Source: Paramacrobiotus metropolitanus (taxonomy: Eukaryota > Tardigrada > Eutardigrada > Parachela > Macrobiotidae). From it: 64,000 nucleotides of DNA. The notes below the pieces were generated by a model. It was not told where the DNA came from. It searched no databases and saw nothing but the letters and a program-made list of their open reading frames with translations. This document shows, piece after piece, positions 51,420 to 63,422 of the stretch. Within the stretch, counting starts at the first letter, position 1, and every line of letters begins with the position of its first letter. The stretch lies in the NCBI RefSeq assembly GCF_019649055.1, contig NW_026570222.1:3224001-3288000 (forward strand). The letters run 5' to 3'. The position numbers and the translations under genes were made by a program.

Positions 51420-52887
51420 CTGTGGAGACAAACAGCATTGTCTACACTGCACCGAGAACCAGGGCGTGCTACGAAAACCCTGAAGGCGCGAGGAAGTGCG
51501 CTGTTTGGTTTCAGAGCCAGCCTCGCGGCGAAGTATTTCACAAGCTCAGGTAACGTCTCGGACTTCACTGTGCAATACCATTAACATCAGCCTTTAAGCG
51601 GTTAGCAAACACATTAATATTAAATTGGCAGAGGCAATCACGGCACATCTTAACTCTTACAAAAGCATACTAAAATCATAAAATTAACTTAAGTATCTGT
51701 ATGTACTGTAAAATACATCTCGCTTCAAAACACTTCACCACAGACAGAAAATTAATTACTCATTGTCCGTCAGTTTTAAATAAAATCTTATGCGATTTGT
51801 TACTTGTACATATGTATCTGTAACGCTATGTAAAGTTATTGTAAACACAAAGCACACTGCATGGTTAATAATGCACTAATCACTAATAATGCTAAATAAT
51901 TTGTGAGTGCAGTGGAATTCGAAAGAAATCATGTTCTCTTTCGGTAGTTGTACCTTTTCTGGTGTTCCGGAGGCGAAAAAAAATCCCAAACCAGTGAAAA
52001 TACCCATTCTGGCTTTGAATAATTCTACTGCAGAGAATCCCAGCAGTCGCAGATGTTGGGAGTTAGAATTCGTTAGCTCCTCGCTCGTGATATAAATCTC
52101 CGACACAACCGATAACGGTGTAAGAAATCATCTCACTTCCAGTTTTTCCATGGACAAAACGATTCAGGTTTACGACAACATGTACCGAATCTGGCTTCGA
52201 AAGAGCGGCTAAAACTAACGTAGTAATAAATGTATTAATTTTGAAACTCCAAATTCCACTCAGATTTGTGATATTTTACTATGGTGACGCGCTGACGAGT
52301 GAGATTCCCACAGTCATCACAAAATTTTGAAAGTGAAATTGTGCGCGCCTGATTATTAAGAGATACAGGGATCTATCTCATCGCGCTTAATCCTTCCTAT
52401 TCGGCAATCATTTTAACTTGAAGGCAAATCCTGTAAACACAGTCGTTATTTATTTCTTCTCTGTATTGCCCAATTATTTATGAATGAATTTTGAAAATCT
52501 TGCGCTACGAAGTACGAACTACGAAGAACGACAGTTTTATTTTGCTTTCTTCCAGTTCTGTTCTTCCATGTCTTCCTTCTTTCCTTCTTCCTTAATTTCA
52601 CGAAAGTCGAATAGGTGTAAAGCCAAATAAGAATAAAACTTATATTTAACAATGCTTAAATAATTTTGTGGTTAATAATTTACTGGCCTGCTGGTTCGAT
52701 TTCGGATCCGAACTTCGGTAAAATTTGACTTCACGTTGCTAGTAACTAGTTTGAAGTAAATGACTATAAGAAACCACTTCCTGTTGTTAGTGTTGTATCT
52801 GTGCTACCATTGTCACATTGATTATGATTTTTCCGTTTAACCAGGTGGCCGATTATCATTTGTCTCTTCTCGAACTAAACCTGTCCA
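51420..52887. other. Intergenic/PAXIP1 5' region, with one possible exon
   Basis: Should contain the unresolved PAXIP1 first exon and the divergent PAXIP1/Staufen promoters. A minus-strand open stretch at about 51954-52093 reads LRLLGFSAVELFKARMGIFT then GLGFFFASGTPEK before a GTACAAC donor. A possible ATG exon just upstream (MEKLE|GTGAGA) would need a 39-nt intron. The family is not recognised and later exons were not found. 52540-52600 is a pyrimidine-rich run. Confidence 0.35.
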
Positions 52888-55800
52888 ATGGAGTGTGAGA
52901 AAGGACCCTTGCAGTTCGTGCCAGCCTATCCGGATACGAAACCATATCAGTATCAAACTGTTCGCGGAATGTGCAGGTTCCCTGGTGAGCAAGGGCTTGG
53001 CAATCCCGCAGTTTCGTCTCCTGTTTCTGTGCCAACAACTCATGGAACCCAGATACCACGATTACCCATGGGCTTAAGTAAGCCTTACGGGTTCAGTGAT
53101 TGTTATACCGCCAATGGTATTCCGTCCGCACATCTGCCCGTTAGAACCCAAATTCCGATTCTGCGGATGCCTGTGATCAGTGTAATGGATAGATTCCAGT
53201 TGCCCCCGAAGCCTCCCTGTGATTCAGGTACGTCTGCTACGGTGATTATTGCGAATGCTCATATCGAAGTGTATCCCCTTTCCGGCAACACCTGAAAGTG
53301 TCTGTCTTTATTTCAGGTACTTTCTGCGTACGCTATATAAATGAAAAAGAATTTCTGTTTTATGTTTACAATGTGCGTCCTCAGTTTTACATTGTTACTA
53401 ATTTTTTTCGATTACGTTTTAACAGACACCACTGGACTGATTGAGATATTATTTTTAGGTCACCGGAATGGCACGTTCTGTGTTGCGCGACCACTGAATA
53501 TCGGTCCATGTGGTTTTCTGACAACGAATTCAGCGCAATATCCGCCGGTAGTTTCATTCATGCCAGAGCGGATTCCCATTTTCCCGCTTGGTGCTAATTT
53601 ACCGCCACAGAATAGAGCTCATTTTCCAATGGTGCGCGCAAAAACCAGCGGTTTGTCTGCTACGGTGCGTTATGAAGACATACAAAACGTATAATGTCGA
53701 AGACGCTAATGTTGATTTAATCCCAATAACTTAACTGCGCGGATATCGTGTCAATCTTGTAGGCTCTTCTGACTCAACCAACACTGCCACTCACACCAGA
53801 GCATGACAATCCAGATAACGACACTCCCATTAATAAATTATCGCGGATTGCTCGATTTAACAAAGTAAGAGGACTTTTTTTACTTCTGCTGTAAAAATCA
53901 AAAGATTTTATAGAATTTCAGGTGGATTTTTCGATTAAGTATTTATAATTATTTTGTCGGCTATACTACCAATATGTTATTGCAGGTGAAGTACTTTATT
54001 GTAGGTGCAGTACTGTAATAAACAAGGACTGTACCTCGATTAAAAATGAATTGCAAGGTAGCTTTTTTCGTAGGTGACATTGTTATACAGTTTAGTTGAT
54101 GAAAAGGGACCTGCCCATGACAAGCTTTTCATAGCAAAAGTTGCATTAACTTTTCCTGACGGCACATTGGAGTTTTTCGGAGAAGGGAAAAGCATTAAAA
54201 AGGCCCAGCATGCTGCCGCTCTCCGTGCTACCCAGTGTCCACGATTGCGAGCGGTTCCGGAGAAAAAGTCAGCATCGGGCGGATCAGTTAAAATCGGTTG
54301 ATGCACCACCAGTAGCCCGACTGAATGCACTGGCCGTTAAATTGCGATCCTGGGCTAATTACCGAGATGCCCAGATCCCGTCGCCTTCCTACTGGCAGAC
54401 TGGAGAACTGTTATGGAGTACCACTGTCGCTGTGTGCGGAAAAAGTTTTGTTGGTTGGGGAATGAATAGAATAGTGTCCCGGAACTTGGCAGCTCAGGCT
54501 GCTCTGGAGTATTTTGACCGCCAGAAAGATAATCGCGAGCCGCCAAGTGGCACGACCGATACTCCGCCACAGGTAGCTGACAATGAGAAATCCGCCGTCA
54601 CCCGTTTGTATGAAGAGGCAGCACGACGACAGAAAGACGTTGAGTTTACTTACACTGGCTGTGATGGAGCTGGACATAACCAAACACATGCTTTCAAATG
54701 TATCGTGGGTTTAGTGGAAACAATTGGGAAAGGGACAAGTAAGCGTGTTGCGAAACATGAGGCTGCACAGAAAATGCTGGAAAATCTGGAGATTAGTGCG
54801 GATGGGTGTACCACCAATTCAGGTACCGTGGAGAGAAAGCGCAAGACGAACTTAGTGAAGAGTGCCAAGGCTAAGCCTGAATATGGCAAGCATATCAATC
54901 CTGTCTGTCGTTTGTATCAAGTGCAGCAGGCCCATGATCAACCGAATCCGATCTTTGAAGATATGGACGAGACTATCAGTCCGGACAATAAAACAAAAGA
55001 ATTTACGGTCAGTGTGAAAATTCCTGGTGGTATTACCGTGCTGGGATCAGGTTCCAGTAAGAAGCTAGCCAAGCGTTTTGCTGCTGAAAATATGCTGAAG
55101 GCTTTGGGACACCATTTACATTGTCCCCTTCCACAGAAATCGTTGTTGAAGACGGCTAAACTTTCACTGCCGGAGCAAGTTGAGGGTGACAGAAAGGTGA
55201 CGTTTGATTTACAAAATCCCGAATCAGAAGACAAGCACAATGGGGAAATGTACAGGAAACGTTTCTCGAAATACCCGCAGCCAGAGTATTTGTATCCCAA
55301 AGAGAGCGTATCCGAAGTGTTGTATGAAGCAACATCCAACTTGCAGCAAGGTTAGGAACTTGCATATATATGTATTTGTTTAATGCGAAGCTAATACGTT
55401 AAATATCAAAACAAACTTTTTGTTATACGCTGTCCTTATGCGTAGATGTTGCGAACAGTTGCTGGATATACTGGTTCTTTTTTTCTGGATACTTGCGTTG
55501 TGAGGTACAAATTTAACCTTGAGCTAATCATTTTGCGATTTTAGGTCGTTCTCTAGCGCCTGGTCTGATCAGCTTACCTCGCAGCCGAACACCGGTCAGC
55601 ACTGGTATTCCGGTTAATACCATATCGGCTATTGCCAAAGAATTACTGGCGCACAGTCAGTCGTCAATTGCACAAGAACTGATTTCGAAATGTAGTCGTG
55701 ATATGGATGTGCCGGACGAGCTCTGCTCTGAACCGTTATCCTTGCTGGAGTATTTATGTCGGGTGGTTAACATGACTCTGAGTCATGAGACGTTTTCCCG

Positions 55801-56164
55801 ACAAGGGCCCCATTCCGTGTACTCTACGGTTTTAACCGTGGGAGAGCCTGTCAGCAGTATTGGATGTGGATCTGGACCAAATGCCGAATTAGCCATAAAG
55901 GACGCAGCATGGAATTTGCTGCATGTGATTAGCGAGCAGGGTGAGGTTAAAGAAGGGGAAAAGGGAAGGCGAAGGATGGAAACAGTATTAAGGGATGTAG
56001 CAATGCTGAAGTGGCAAACGCCGGTCATGTCTGACAGACGATCTTGGATGTCGACCGTGACTTCGCTGGGGTTGTGGCTTTGCCAGCTGTGGTTAATTGC
56101 TGTGATTGGTACGGTTAGGCTTATCTGTGACTTTGGAAATTTTATAAGTACTCTTTCGGTTTGA
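52888..56164 (+). CDS. stau: Staufen, double-stranded RNA-binding protein
   Basis: Staufen binds structured mRNAs and directs their transport, localisation and decay. Exons: 52888-53227, 53459-53688, 53763-53864, 54074-54224, 54313-55350 and 55545 onward. The long N-terminus is Pro-rich without a domain. dsRBD1 (LSRIARFNK, then KGPAHDKLF, GEGKSIKKAQHAAA), dsRBD2 (VARLNALAVKLRSWAN, NLAAQAALEYF), dsRBD3 (SAVTRLYEEAARRQ, GKGTSKRVAKHEAA), dsRBD4 (INPVCRLYQVQQA, SGSSKKLAKRFAAENML) and a C-terminal dsRBD5 (LSLLEYLCRVVNM, NAELAIKDAAWNLL) are visible, giving the Staufen order. The frame changes between dsRBD1 and dsRBD2; an 88-nt intron (54225-54312) would fix it but its donor (CC|GTGCTA) is weak. 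The stop at 56164 assumes readthrough of a good donor (GCAGG|GTGAGG, near 55940), so the true C-terminus may differ. AATAAA is at 56448-56453. Confidence 0.9.
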
Positions 56165-57120
56165 CTGGTGCATAATGATGTATTGAAAAATGTGTTACAT
56201 TTTTCGTTTTCTACTTCGCAATCTCCAACACATGCAGGTTTCCACACTTTTATTGTTGGTGAATGGTTGCCTTACTCTTTCGGTTGGTCGATGAACAGTA
56301 ATAACTATTTTACAGTACAGTACTTGCTGATTTACTGTTGGGTTCTGCTCCAAACTTGTATGAAGGTATTCATTCACTTATTCATCCTCGAAAATTTGAA
56401 ATGTGGCCACTTACGGTTTACCACCCGGTTGTTCTAAAAATACTGTAAATAAACTGACCGTGATCAACGAGTGCTTGGCTCTGCATTATTTAGTGTCACG
56501 ATACCGCAGTGTAGTGAAGGAGAAGTGAAGAGGGATTAAGGAAATCAAAAAATACTGTTCGCAGTTCAAACGAGAATAATATGATCATATGGTTAATGGT
56601 TCTGGCCCTTCCGGGAACACGGTTGTACGAGTGCAGTCGTTGTACCTGCTACAGTATTTTTTTGGCGCTGCCTTTTCGAATTTTTTGTATTAATTTTCGC
56701 GCTACTACCACTGGTAGTGGTCTACCACTTCCATTTCGCTTTCGACTCATAGTCATAGCCGCATTTTGATCGCAGGAAGTTTTTTGTTTCGTGAAATACG
56801 TTCCTAATGGAGGCTGACCTAATATCCTCGATAATCAAGGGCACCGCCCGTTCTGCCATCTTGCTCGCATTTTGCAGTTCGGTGATGTTTTGGAATTTTC
56901 TGCATCACCAGTGAACCAGCATTCATTTTTCATCGTTTTCGCGGGCTGTGTTCTTCGCAGCAAAATATCGTATCTTGTGAGTTGCAGTCGAAATGCTTCG
57001 GGTTATAGTGGCTAACCAAAAGCTATAAGAAGATAATTAACATCATAATTTGTTTTTTTAGCAAAAAGAAATTCTTAGTGCGTCTGTCAAATTATTGGGA
57101 AACTCCGAAACTCTCCAAAG
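56165..57120. other. Staufen 3' flank and RFC3 promoter
   Basis: Contains the AATAAA at 56448-56453 that probably ends Staufen, then RFC3 upstream sequence. If the last Staufen intron is spliced at the acceptor ACATGCAG (56236), part of this stretch would be coding. No other gene is seen. Confidence 0.5.
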
Positions 57121-59165
57121 ATGTCTCTGTGGGTTGACAAGTACCGTCCTACGGAGTCATCGAAGCTGGATTATCACACCAACGAGGCTGCCAGCTTGCG
57201 AAACCTTGTAAGGAGCTAAAGGTTTTCGTCTTTGCTAACTTTTTTTGTTAGTGAACATTGTTGGACGTGTTGGCGGGTATTTCCACCGAAATGACATTTT
57301 TGAGTCTTAATGACTCCGGTTGCAGGCAGCTTCGGATGATTTTCCTCATTTGCTGGTGTTCGGTCCTCCGGGTGCTGGAAAGCAGACTCGTATTACTTGT
57401 TTGTTGGCGGACATTTTTGGTCCCGGAGTGCACCGAATGCGCTTCCATACCATTTCCGTCACAACTCCATCCAACAAGAAAATCGATGTGACCACGGTGG
57501 CTAGCGCGTATCACATCGAAGTTAATCCAAGGTCTGGTTTTCGTGTCGCAGTTGAAATTAGATTTGGCGATTTAAATCTCGTGTTCTGAAGATTGCGCCT
57601 GTGGGCACTTGGAATCAGTTACAATTGTTGAGCGTGCTTGTACTTTTAACCTACTAATAAAAGTGTTTGGCTGTAGTGATGCGGGTATATATGATCGTCT
57701 AATTGTTATGGAAGCCCTGAAGACGATAGCGCAGTTTGGGCCGCCTGACGACGGACAGACAAGAAGGCCTTTTAAAGGTAGAGTGAAATGTGGTGCAAAC
57801 AGCGATAGGGCCTTTTCATTAAACTGGTTCTGAATTTAAACTTACTGCCACGACAAGAAACGGTGATAGTATGTGCGGGAATATGACAGTTTGACCTAAT
57901 TTTTTAAAAAGCATGTGTATGTTAGAATTTAGTTTGTTTCCGCCAAAAATGGTCTAAAACGAATTTAGTTTTTTGCTAAAAACGGAGTCCTGTTGTTTAT
58001 AGTTGTCGTGCTAATGGAAGTGGATCGATTAACGAAGGATGCTCAGCAGGCGTTGCGCAGAACTATGGAAAAGTATTCGGCCACATGTCGGTTGATCTTG
58101 TGTTGCAATTCCATCAGCAAAGTGATTCCTGCTATCCGCAGCCGCTGTCTTAACATTCGTGTTGCTGCTCCAACTGAAGATGAGGTACTGTACAAGCACA
58201 ATTTATAACAACTGTATTTCATGACTTGATGACAAGCACCGATCATTCGATAAGATCTCTGCTGCATTAAGAGTTCATTAGCGAATAGATAAGTATATTG
58301 CAGATTCTGCGCATAATCCAGAAAGTGTGCAAGGAAGAAAAGGTCAACATACCGAACGAGTTGGTCAAAAGAATTGTGCAGCAGAGTAATCGAAATCTCC
58401 GGAGGGCTCTTCTGACAACTGAAGCGACCAAAATAAAACAGTAAGTTTACTTGTCTTGAGTAATCCTGTCATTCGGATAGCGGTGCATTTTCTCTTTTTC
58501 GTGCTCATTAGTAACCACAGACAAAATTATAAAAAATGGAAGATTATAATGAAAACACTGGCAAATTTTAGTTGCTTTGATTTTGTGTGAGTTTGATATT
58601 ATAGCCTAAAACGAATTTCGATAGAAAGATGCATACTTCTGTAGTCGACAACAGACATACCTTTATATAGTCGAAACAGTTTTATTATAACGGATCTCGC
58701 TGCGTGTGGAATCATTTGATTAATTATGACGAAACTATTCAGGTATCCGTTCCAGTCGGGAGCTGCTCCCGTTTTGCCAGACTGGGAAGTTTATCTAACG
58801 AAAACTGCCGATTTGATCGTTAAGAAACAGGATACTGCTCAGCTAATGGAAATTCGTGGCAGATTGTACGAGCTGCTTGTCCACTGTATTCCTCCTACGA
58901 CGATCCTATCGGTGAGCAGCGGGCACATACGAGTGCATGCCCGCAAAAACCGCGTTTATCCTTGAACTTCTTTTTTTACCAGGGGTTGGCCAAAGAACTC
59001 ATCAAAAATTGCGATAACGTATTAAAATGCGAAGTCATCCACCTGGCTGCTGAGTACGAGCACAGGATGCAACTGGGCCAAAAAGCAGTGTACCATTTGG
59101 AAGCATTCGTAGCAAAATTTATGGCGGTGTACTTGCGATTCTTGGACGACCAGATGCAGGTGTAG
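57121..59165 (+). CDS. RFC3: Replication factor C subunit 3
   Basis: RFC3 is a small subunit of the RFC clamp loader that places PCNA on DNA. Seven exons, 57121-57207, 57326-57531, 57677-57777, 58003-58184, 58304-58440, 58743-58911 and 58983-59165, join in phase to give 354 residues (human 356). The start [10 protein letters not shown] is the family start. Walker A is GPPGAGKQT, Walker B region [15 protein letters not shown], followed by [20 protein letters not shown], the SRC arginine-finger motif in IPAIRSRC, and the C-terminal collar with [14 protein letters not shown] and [14 protein letters not shown]. All AAA+ elements appear intact. Intron 3 and the intron before 58743 are a few hundred bases; the rest are about 70-145 nt. 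Confidence 0.97.
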
Positions 59166-60206
59166 AATCATAATAAGTTTTTGTTTTCTGATGATTTTCT
59201 GAGCTCACAGTATTTTGATCGATCGATCGGTTTGGAGTTTCGAGTTCATATTAAGTGTCATGTCGCACTGTAAACAGCCGTGGCTCACTGTTAGAATTGC
59301 ACTTTTATTCACTTCACACTTGGATACTGTATTTTATGCTTCCGCATTATGTGAGCCTGTGTCTTGCGAATAACAATATTATCTTATCCAGAGTGATTCA
59401 AGAGCTTGCTTTCACAAAATTATACAAAAACCTAAAATACGTATGTAGTTTGAAACTTCTCTGGTGCATATGGTTCCAAACGGTTCGAAAAATAAAAAGA
59501 GCTCGCACCGGGTGGCACTTTCGGTTGGTTTCCAGTTCCATATTTATTCGAGTGCTATGCAATGCGTGGTAAACGAAGCAAGACGATGTCCTGAAGCAAA
59601 CCAAACCTCGCTGGTTTTTATTTTTAAACTTTTGATTCGGTCAAAATATTGATATACTTCCTGAACCATGTGTGGAAGCCCTGAAAATGGTAGTGCAGGT
59701 TGCATGGGCGCATGACGACGGACAGACAAGAAGCCTTTACTTTTAGGGAAAAATAGATAAAATGGGAAAATTGTCTAGGAAATCTTATTATTTTGGCTTT
59801 TGTGGAATGCCTGGCCGACCGCGTTTAAACGTGGTGTTCTGCTTGGTAGTTAAGTAAACACTACATTACATATTCATCGTCAGATACAAGTACGTAGTAT
59901 ACACCGTATAACTATTATTCCAAGTAAATTTTACTCATTCATCAGAACGCTATATGCAGTATGCATATTTTTCCAAATTCCAACAAAGGAATACCCGACA
60001 TATTGACTGCAGAAGTCAGTCGATATTGACCATCGTCTTTCATACTATAACAATTCCGCAAAAAACCAAATGTGCAATTATAGTTTGGAAAGTTGCCTAA
60101 CGAGTAATAAGCTGGCTGTGCCAGCAAAAATTAATTGTAGTTAGCGCAAATGCCATATCGGTGTACCTAATCACTTAATTTTAAACAGCGCCGGATGGTT
60201 GCTGAT
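59166..60206. other. RFC3 3' flank with a decayed exon copy
   Basis: Spacer between RFC3 and the small cysteine-rich gene. Apart from the RFC3 exon-like fragment at 59670-59745 I see no coding signal. Confidence 0.5.
59670..59745 (+). pseudogene. Decayed duplicate of RFC3 exon 3
   Basis: The stretch tggaagccctgaa, then tgacgacggacagacaagaa and gccttt, closely matches the end of RFC3 exon 57677-57777 (gaagccctgaagacg...cctgacgacggacagacaagaag). It carries scattered changes, including a different centre, a lost G and a missing clean GTAGAG donor. It lies about 500 bases after the RFC3 stop in the same direction. It looks like a local duplication remnant and not a working exon. Confidence 0.75.
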
Positions 60207-60518
60207 TTATTGTTGATTGCCGGCTTTGCGTGCTTCTTCGCGCTTGCGGGCCTCTTCCAACTCCTCCGGACTCATGCGAGTACGTCCAGGAAGATTCTTT
60301 TTCTGCTCGCAGGCTGCCTTATCCGTGGCACATTTATCGCTGCACTGATGCGGGTTGCGGGTGCAGTTTCCCGATGATGCGCACTTGTCGGTGCACTGAT
60401 GCTGATCCTTGGTGCAGGTGCCGGTTGCGCAGCATCCTTGTTTATTAGCGTCTTTGCAGTTGGGATCGCACTTTTCGCTGCACTGTCCGGGTTGGGTGCT
60501 TGGTTTCTGATCGGCCAT
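60207..60518 (-). CDS. Small cysteine-rich protein, unrecognised (metal-binding-like)
   Basis: I do not recognise this 103-residue protein. It is one exon starting at the ATG at 60518 (MADQKPSTQPGQ); a TTCCAG acceptor just upstream suggests a 5'UTR intron. Residues 13-69 carry 12 cysteines in three related units, QCSEKCDPNC, QCTDKCASSGNC and QCSDKCATDKAAC, with a GCCATGTC stretch between the first two. This spacing resembles metallothionein-like or other small disulfide/metal-binding repeats, but there is no signal peptide, so metal binding in the cytosol is the simpler guess. The C-terminal third is a charged helix (SPEELEEARKREEARKAG) without cysteines, which is unusual for metallothioneins. 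Nothing nearby hints at its function. Confidence 0.8.
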   Translation of the reverse strand: MADQKPSTQPGQCSEKCDPNCKDANKQGCCATGTCTKDQHQCTDKCASSGNCTRNPHQCSDKCATDKAACEQKKNLPGRTRMSPEELEEARKREEARKAGNQQ

Positions 60519-61694
60519 CTTAAACTGGAAAACAAAGAAACAGCGGTAAGCAAATAAATACTTCAAAACAGAAAGGCTGTAATACGGTAACTAGAAGGAA
60601 GTCTTACTCTAGAGATACTTGTATATGACCTTTATTTTATGTTTAGCCTGGAATAACTAAAATTGTTAAGTGCTCTGGGACCATTAAATAGCCAAAAATT
60701 TTGTTTGTTTACAAAAGCTGCTTGAGATGCGCAGCACAATTTAATTTATCTTATCAGCGGAGATAATTTGTAATGGCCGTTTCCGCTAGAAAATAAGTAT
60801 TATTTGCGTTCTGGTATGTGCGGTCCGCGTAGTTCTAGAAGTACTGAAACCTATAGCCAAAAGTATTTTTATCGGACACAAGATAAGAAATCAGATATTT
60901 TGCAGATACCGATGCAAGTTGTTGTTTTGGGTAAATTCCAAATTCCTGCCCCGTAATTATTGGACTGACTCTTCCCGCGTGTTTTTCTCAACGTGTTCAA
61001 TGAAGAAATTGTGGAGAACACTGAACTGGTAAGATTGTCGGTGCATGCCGGTAATGATTAAAATAAAGTAGATCACATCGTACTTATTTTCGGCAGGTAT
61101 AGCGCTGGCGTGGGCCTCAGATAATAAGTAAAATTACGATTATGGCATAGCAAACGTACCCTATTAGTTTTACATATTTTTGTGTTGTACTGTGTAACGC
61201 AGACTGTTGAAACGCTTTCCGCTCTTAGACAGTTGCCGTAACAGAATATTGATAAACTAACAAATGCAGAAAAATGCTTGTGAATTTGTTATACTGCTTC
61301 TTCTTGTGGCCGTAATACAGCTGCTGTTTTAACAAGGCTTCTTTTACTTGGCAACCTAAGTAAAATACTACAACACACACGTCAAGGAAGGAACAAAAAG
61401 CCAGCACTTGTTATCGGTTTGGCATATTTTACTTAACTTTTTACTGACCAGGGCATCATTTCCAACTTTCCAGATGCATTTGGTTCTTGCTTCACTATCA
61501 GCGCAAAAAATCTATTTGTATAAATAAGATAAGTATTTAAATACTTAGCATTTACGTTACGGTAACCTTTTCTGTTCATATGACTCTGCAGTTCAACTAA
61601 CAAAAAAATCCGCTGCTACGATTACTAATACGTATACGTCATCTCACATAAATAACTGTTGTACCGCAGTGAATGTGTTGCATGGCACAATGTC
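60519..61694. other. Intergenic, no gene seen
   Basis: Divergent spacer between the cysteine-rich gene (minus) and the four-TM gene (plus), so it should carry both promoters. AT-rich, with no recognised motif. Confidence 0.45.
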
Positions 61695-62517
61695 ATGATA
61701 TACGAGTTTGCATCAACAAGCGCTGTTCCTGTAAGGAATGGAAGCCCTTTGTATGGTGTTGCCATCTCCATTGTTTTTCTGGGAGCACTGCTTGCTGTTA
61801 TCGATGGTGTCAGTAAGTAATAAACGTTCCTATCATAACAGCGCAGTGGATTAAAAAATTTCATTAATGGTTGTCATATCGGGAAATACCTAAGACTAAA
61901 GTAGAAGAAACTAGATACTCGTATTGCTATTACGTTTTTATGTAACTGCGCAAATGAAAATTGCTATTTTACACCTGGTGAGGGGTGAACTATATTTATT
62001 AATCAACTGTAGTTGTACATGTACCGTACGTTGTGCCCTTTTTTGGGTTTGTACAACACACCAACATACGGAATATGGATGCTTCCATTGCCTTCCAAGA
62101 GCTTCGGTTACCGATTAACTGCATTTCTAAGTAATGTACTATTCCTTAGACAGTTGTGCCGGCACCAATGACTATGACTTTATGGGACACGTGGTTACGG
62201 GAGTGTTTGCGGGAGCCTTATTCATCGTAACCGGCACGATTGGGATATTTGCGTATCTGGAGGAATCAGCGGAAGTGTCCAGCAATTATTACACTGCCTT
62301 TTTAGTTCTTAGCAGTATTAGTGCTATAGTGTGCTTTGTTTTAGTTGTACTTAATGTCCTAAACTTTGGTGCGCCATTGATGGCGGGCCTGATTTACAGC
62401 AATGCCAAAACTGGACTTAAAAGCCTTTGTGCTGTCCGCAGCGTCACACTGCTGATTTACTTTTTATTGTTCATAATTTTTGTTGTTGCTGCTGTATCCA
62501 GCAGTAAATTCAGATGA
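61695..62517 (+). CDS. Four-transmembrane protein, unrecognised
   Basis: Two exons, 61695-61812 and 62150-62517, join at GTC A|GTAAGT...CTTAG|AC in frame to give 161 residues. Four hydrophobic segments are visible: GVAISIVFLGALLAVI, VVTGVFAGALFIVTGTIGIF, AFLVLSSISAIVCFVLVVL and LLIYFLLFIIFVVAAV. Short loops carry two cysteines (one in SCAGTNDYD). The layout (short N-terminus, two hairpins, very short tail SSSKFR) resembles tetraspan families such as MARVEL or MS4A-like proteins. I see no family signature and no tetraspanin CCG motif. The start is the first in-frame ATG of the first exon. The function is unknown. Confidence 0.75.
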
Positions 62518-63422
62518 CGTGATACCTTCGAGATGTGTCGAAGTCGGTTTAACTTTAACTTCAGCGCAAGATCTACTTATGGTTAGCACGTACTTGGTGA
62601 CCTTACATACGTAATTTCCTGTACTGTGTATCGCGCTGCAGCGCAACTGTAATGGCAGCACTTGACCAGGACGTTGCGATACCAGTCATGGACTTCTGGA
62701 ATACAAATTCTGCATAGCTTCTCTTAATTAACGAGTTTAATTACTAGTACAGTAATTTATATTGTAGCTTTACAATTAGCTTTAGTATATTGTGCCTTAA
62801 GCAGCCAATGTGATTGGCAGCAAGTATTATGATTATCAGGAAACAGAACAGGCCCGGCCCAGAATAATACGGCAGTTATATTTAATTTGAGTGCATAAAC
62901 TCGTAAGTATTTAAAATTCTAGATGTGACACAAAAATATAGCACATACGGTCCGCATACGTAATGCCACTATAGGCCATGCAGATAATTACAAAAAGAAT
63001 TTTTGAGCCTGACAGTTGCTGCAACGGGGAAAATTCTAAAATGAGATTGTGAAAATTTTCTGGGCACTGGAAAATCCGCAGTTAAAAACTGCTTTGGCTG
63101 GTTGTAATACCACAATGCAACCAAAGAGATTAATTTTCGAAAAACGGACAACAAATTCTTTTGTTTGTTGACTGGCGGGAATGGTTTTGTTTATGGGCGG
63201 ATGGCTACTGCTGATTAGTTGAACAAAGCATTCGAGGAGTTGCATGGCAACGAAAAGTTTTTTTAACAGTTCATGTCGTCATAATACATAATACAACTAT
63301 TTTAACAATTAAATTTGACTTTCATTTTTGTTCCACGTGTTCGTTCTAGACGTAATATAATTCACGATCTGGACGGGGAAAAATGTACGGTCATTAGCAT
63401 GTAACGGTGGTGTACGCTGATA
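62518..63422. other. Intergenic, no gene seen
   Basis: Spacer between the four-TM gene and the Pro/Ala-rich gene. No coding signal, repeat or clear polyadenylation signal was identified. Confidence 0.45.
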
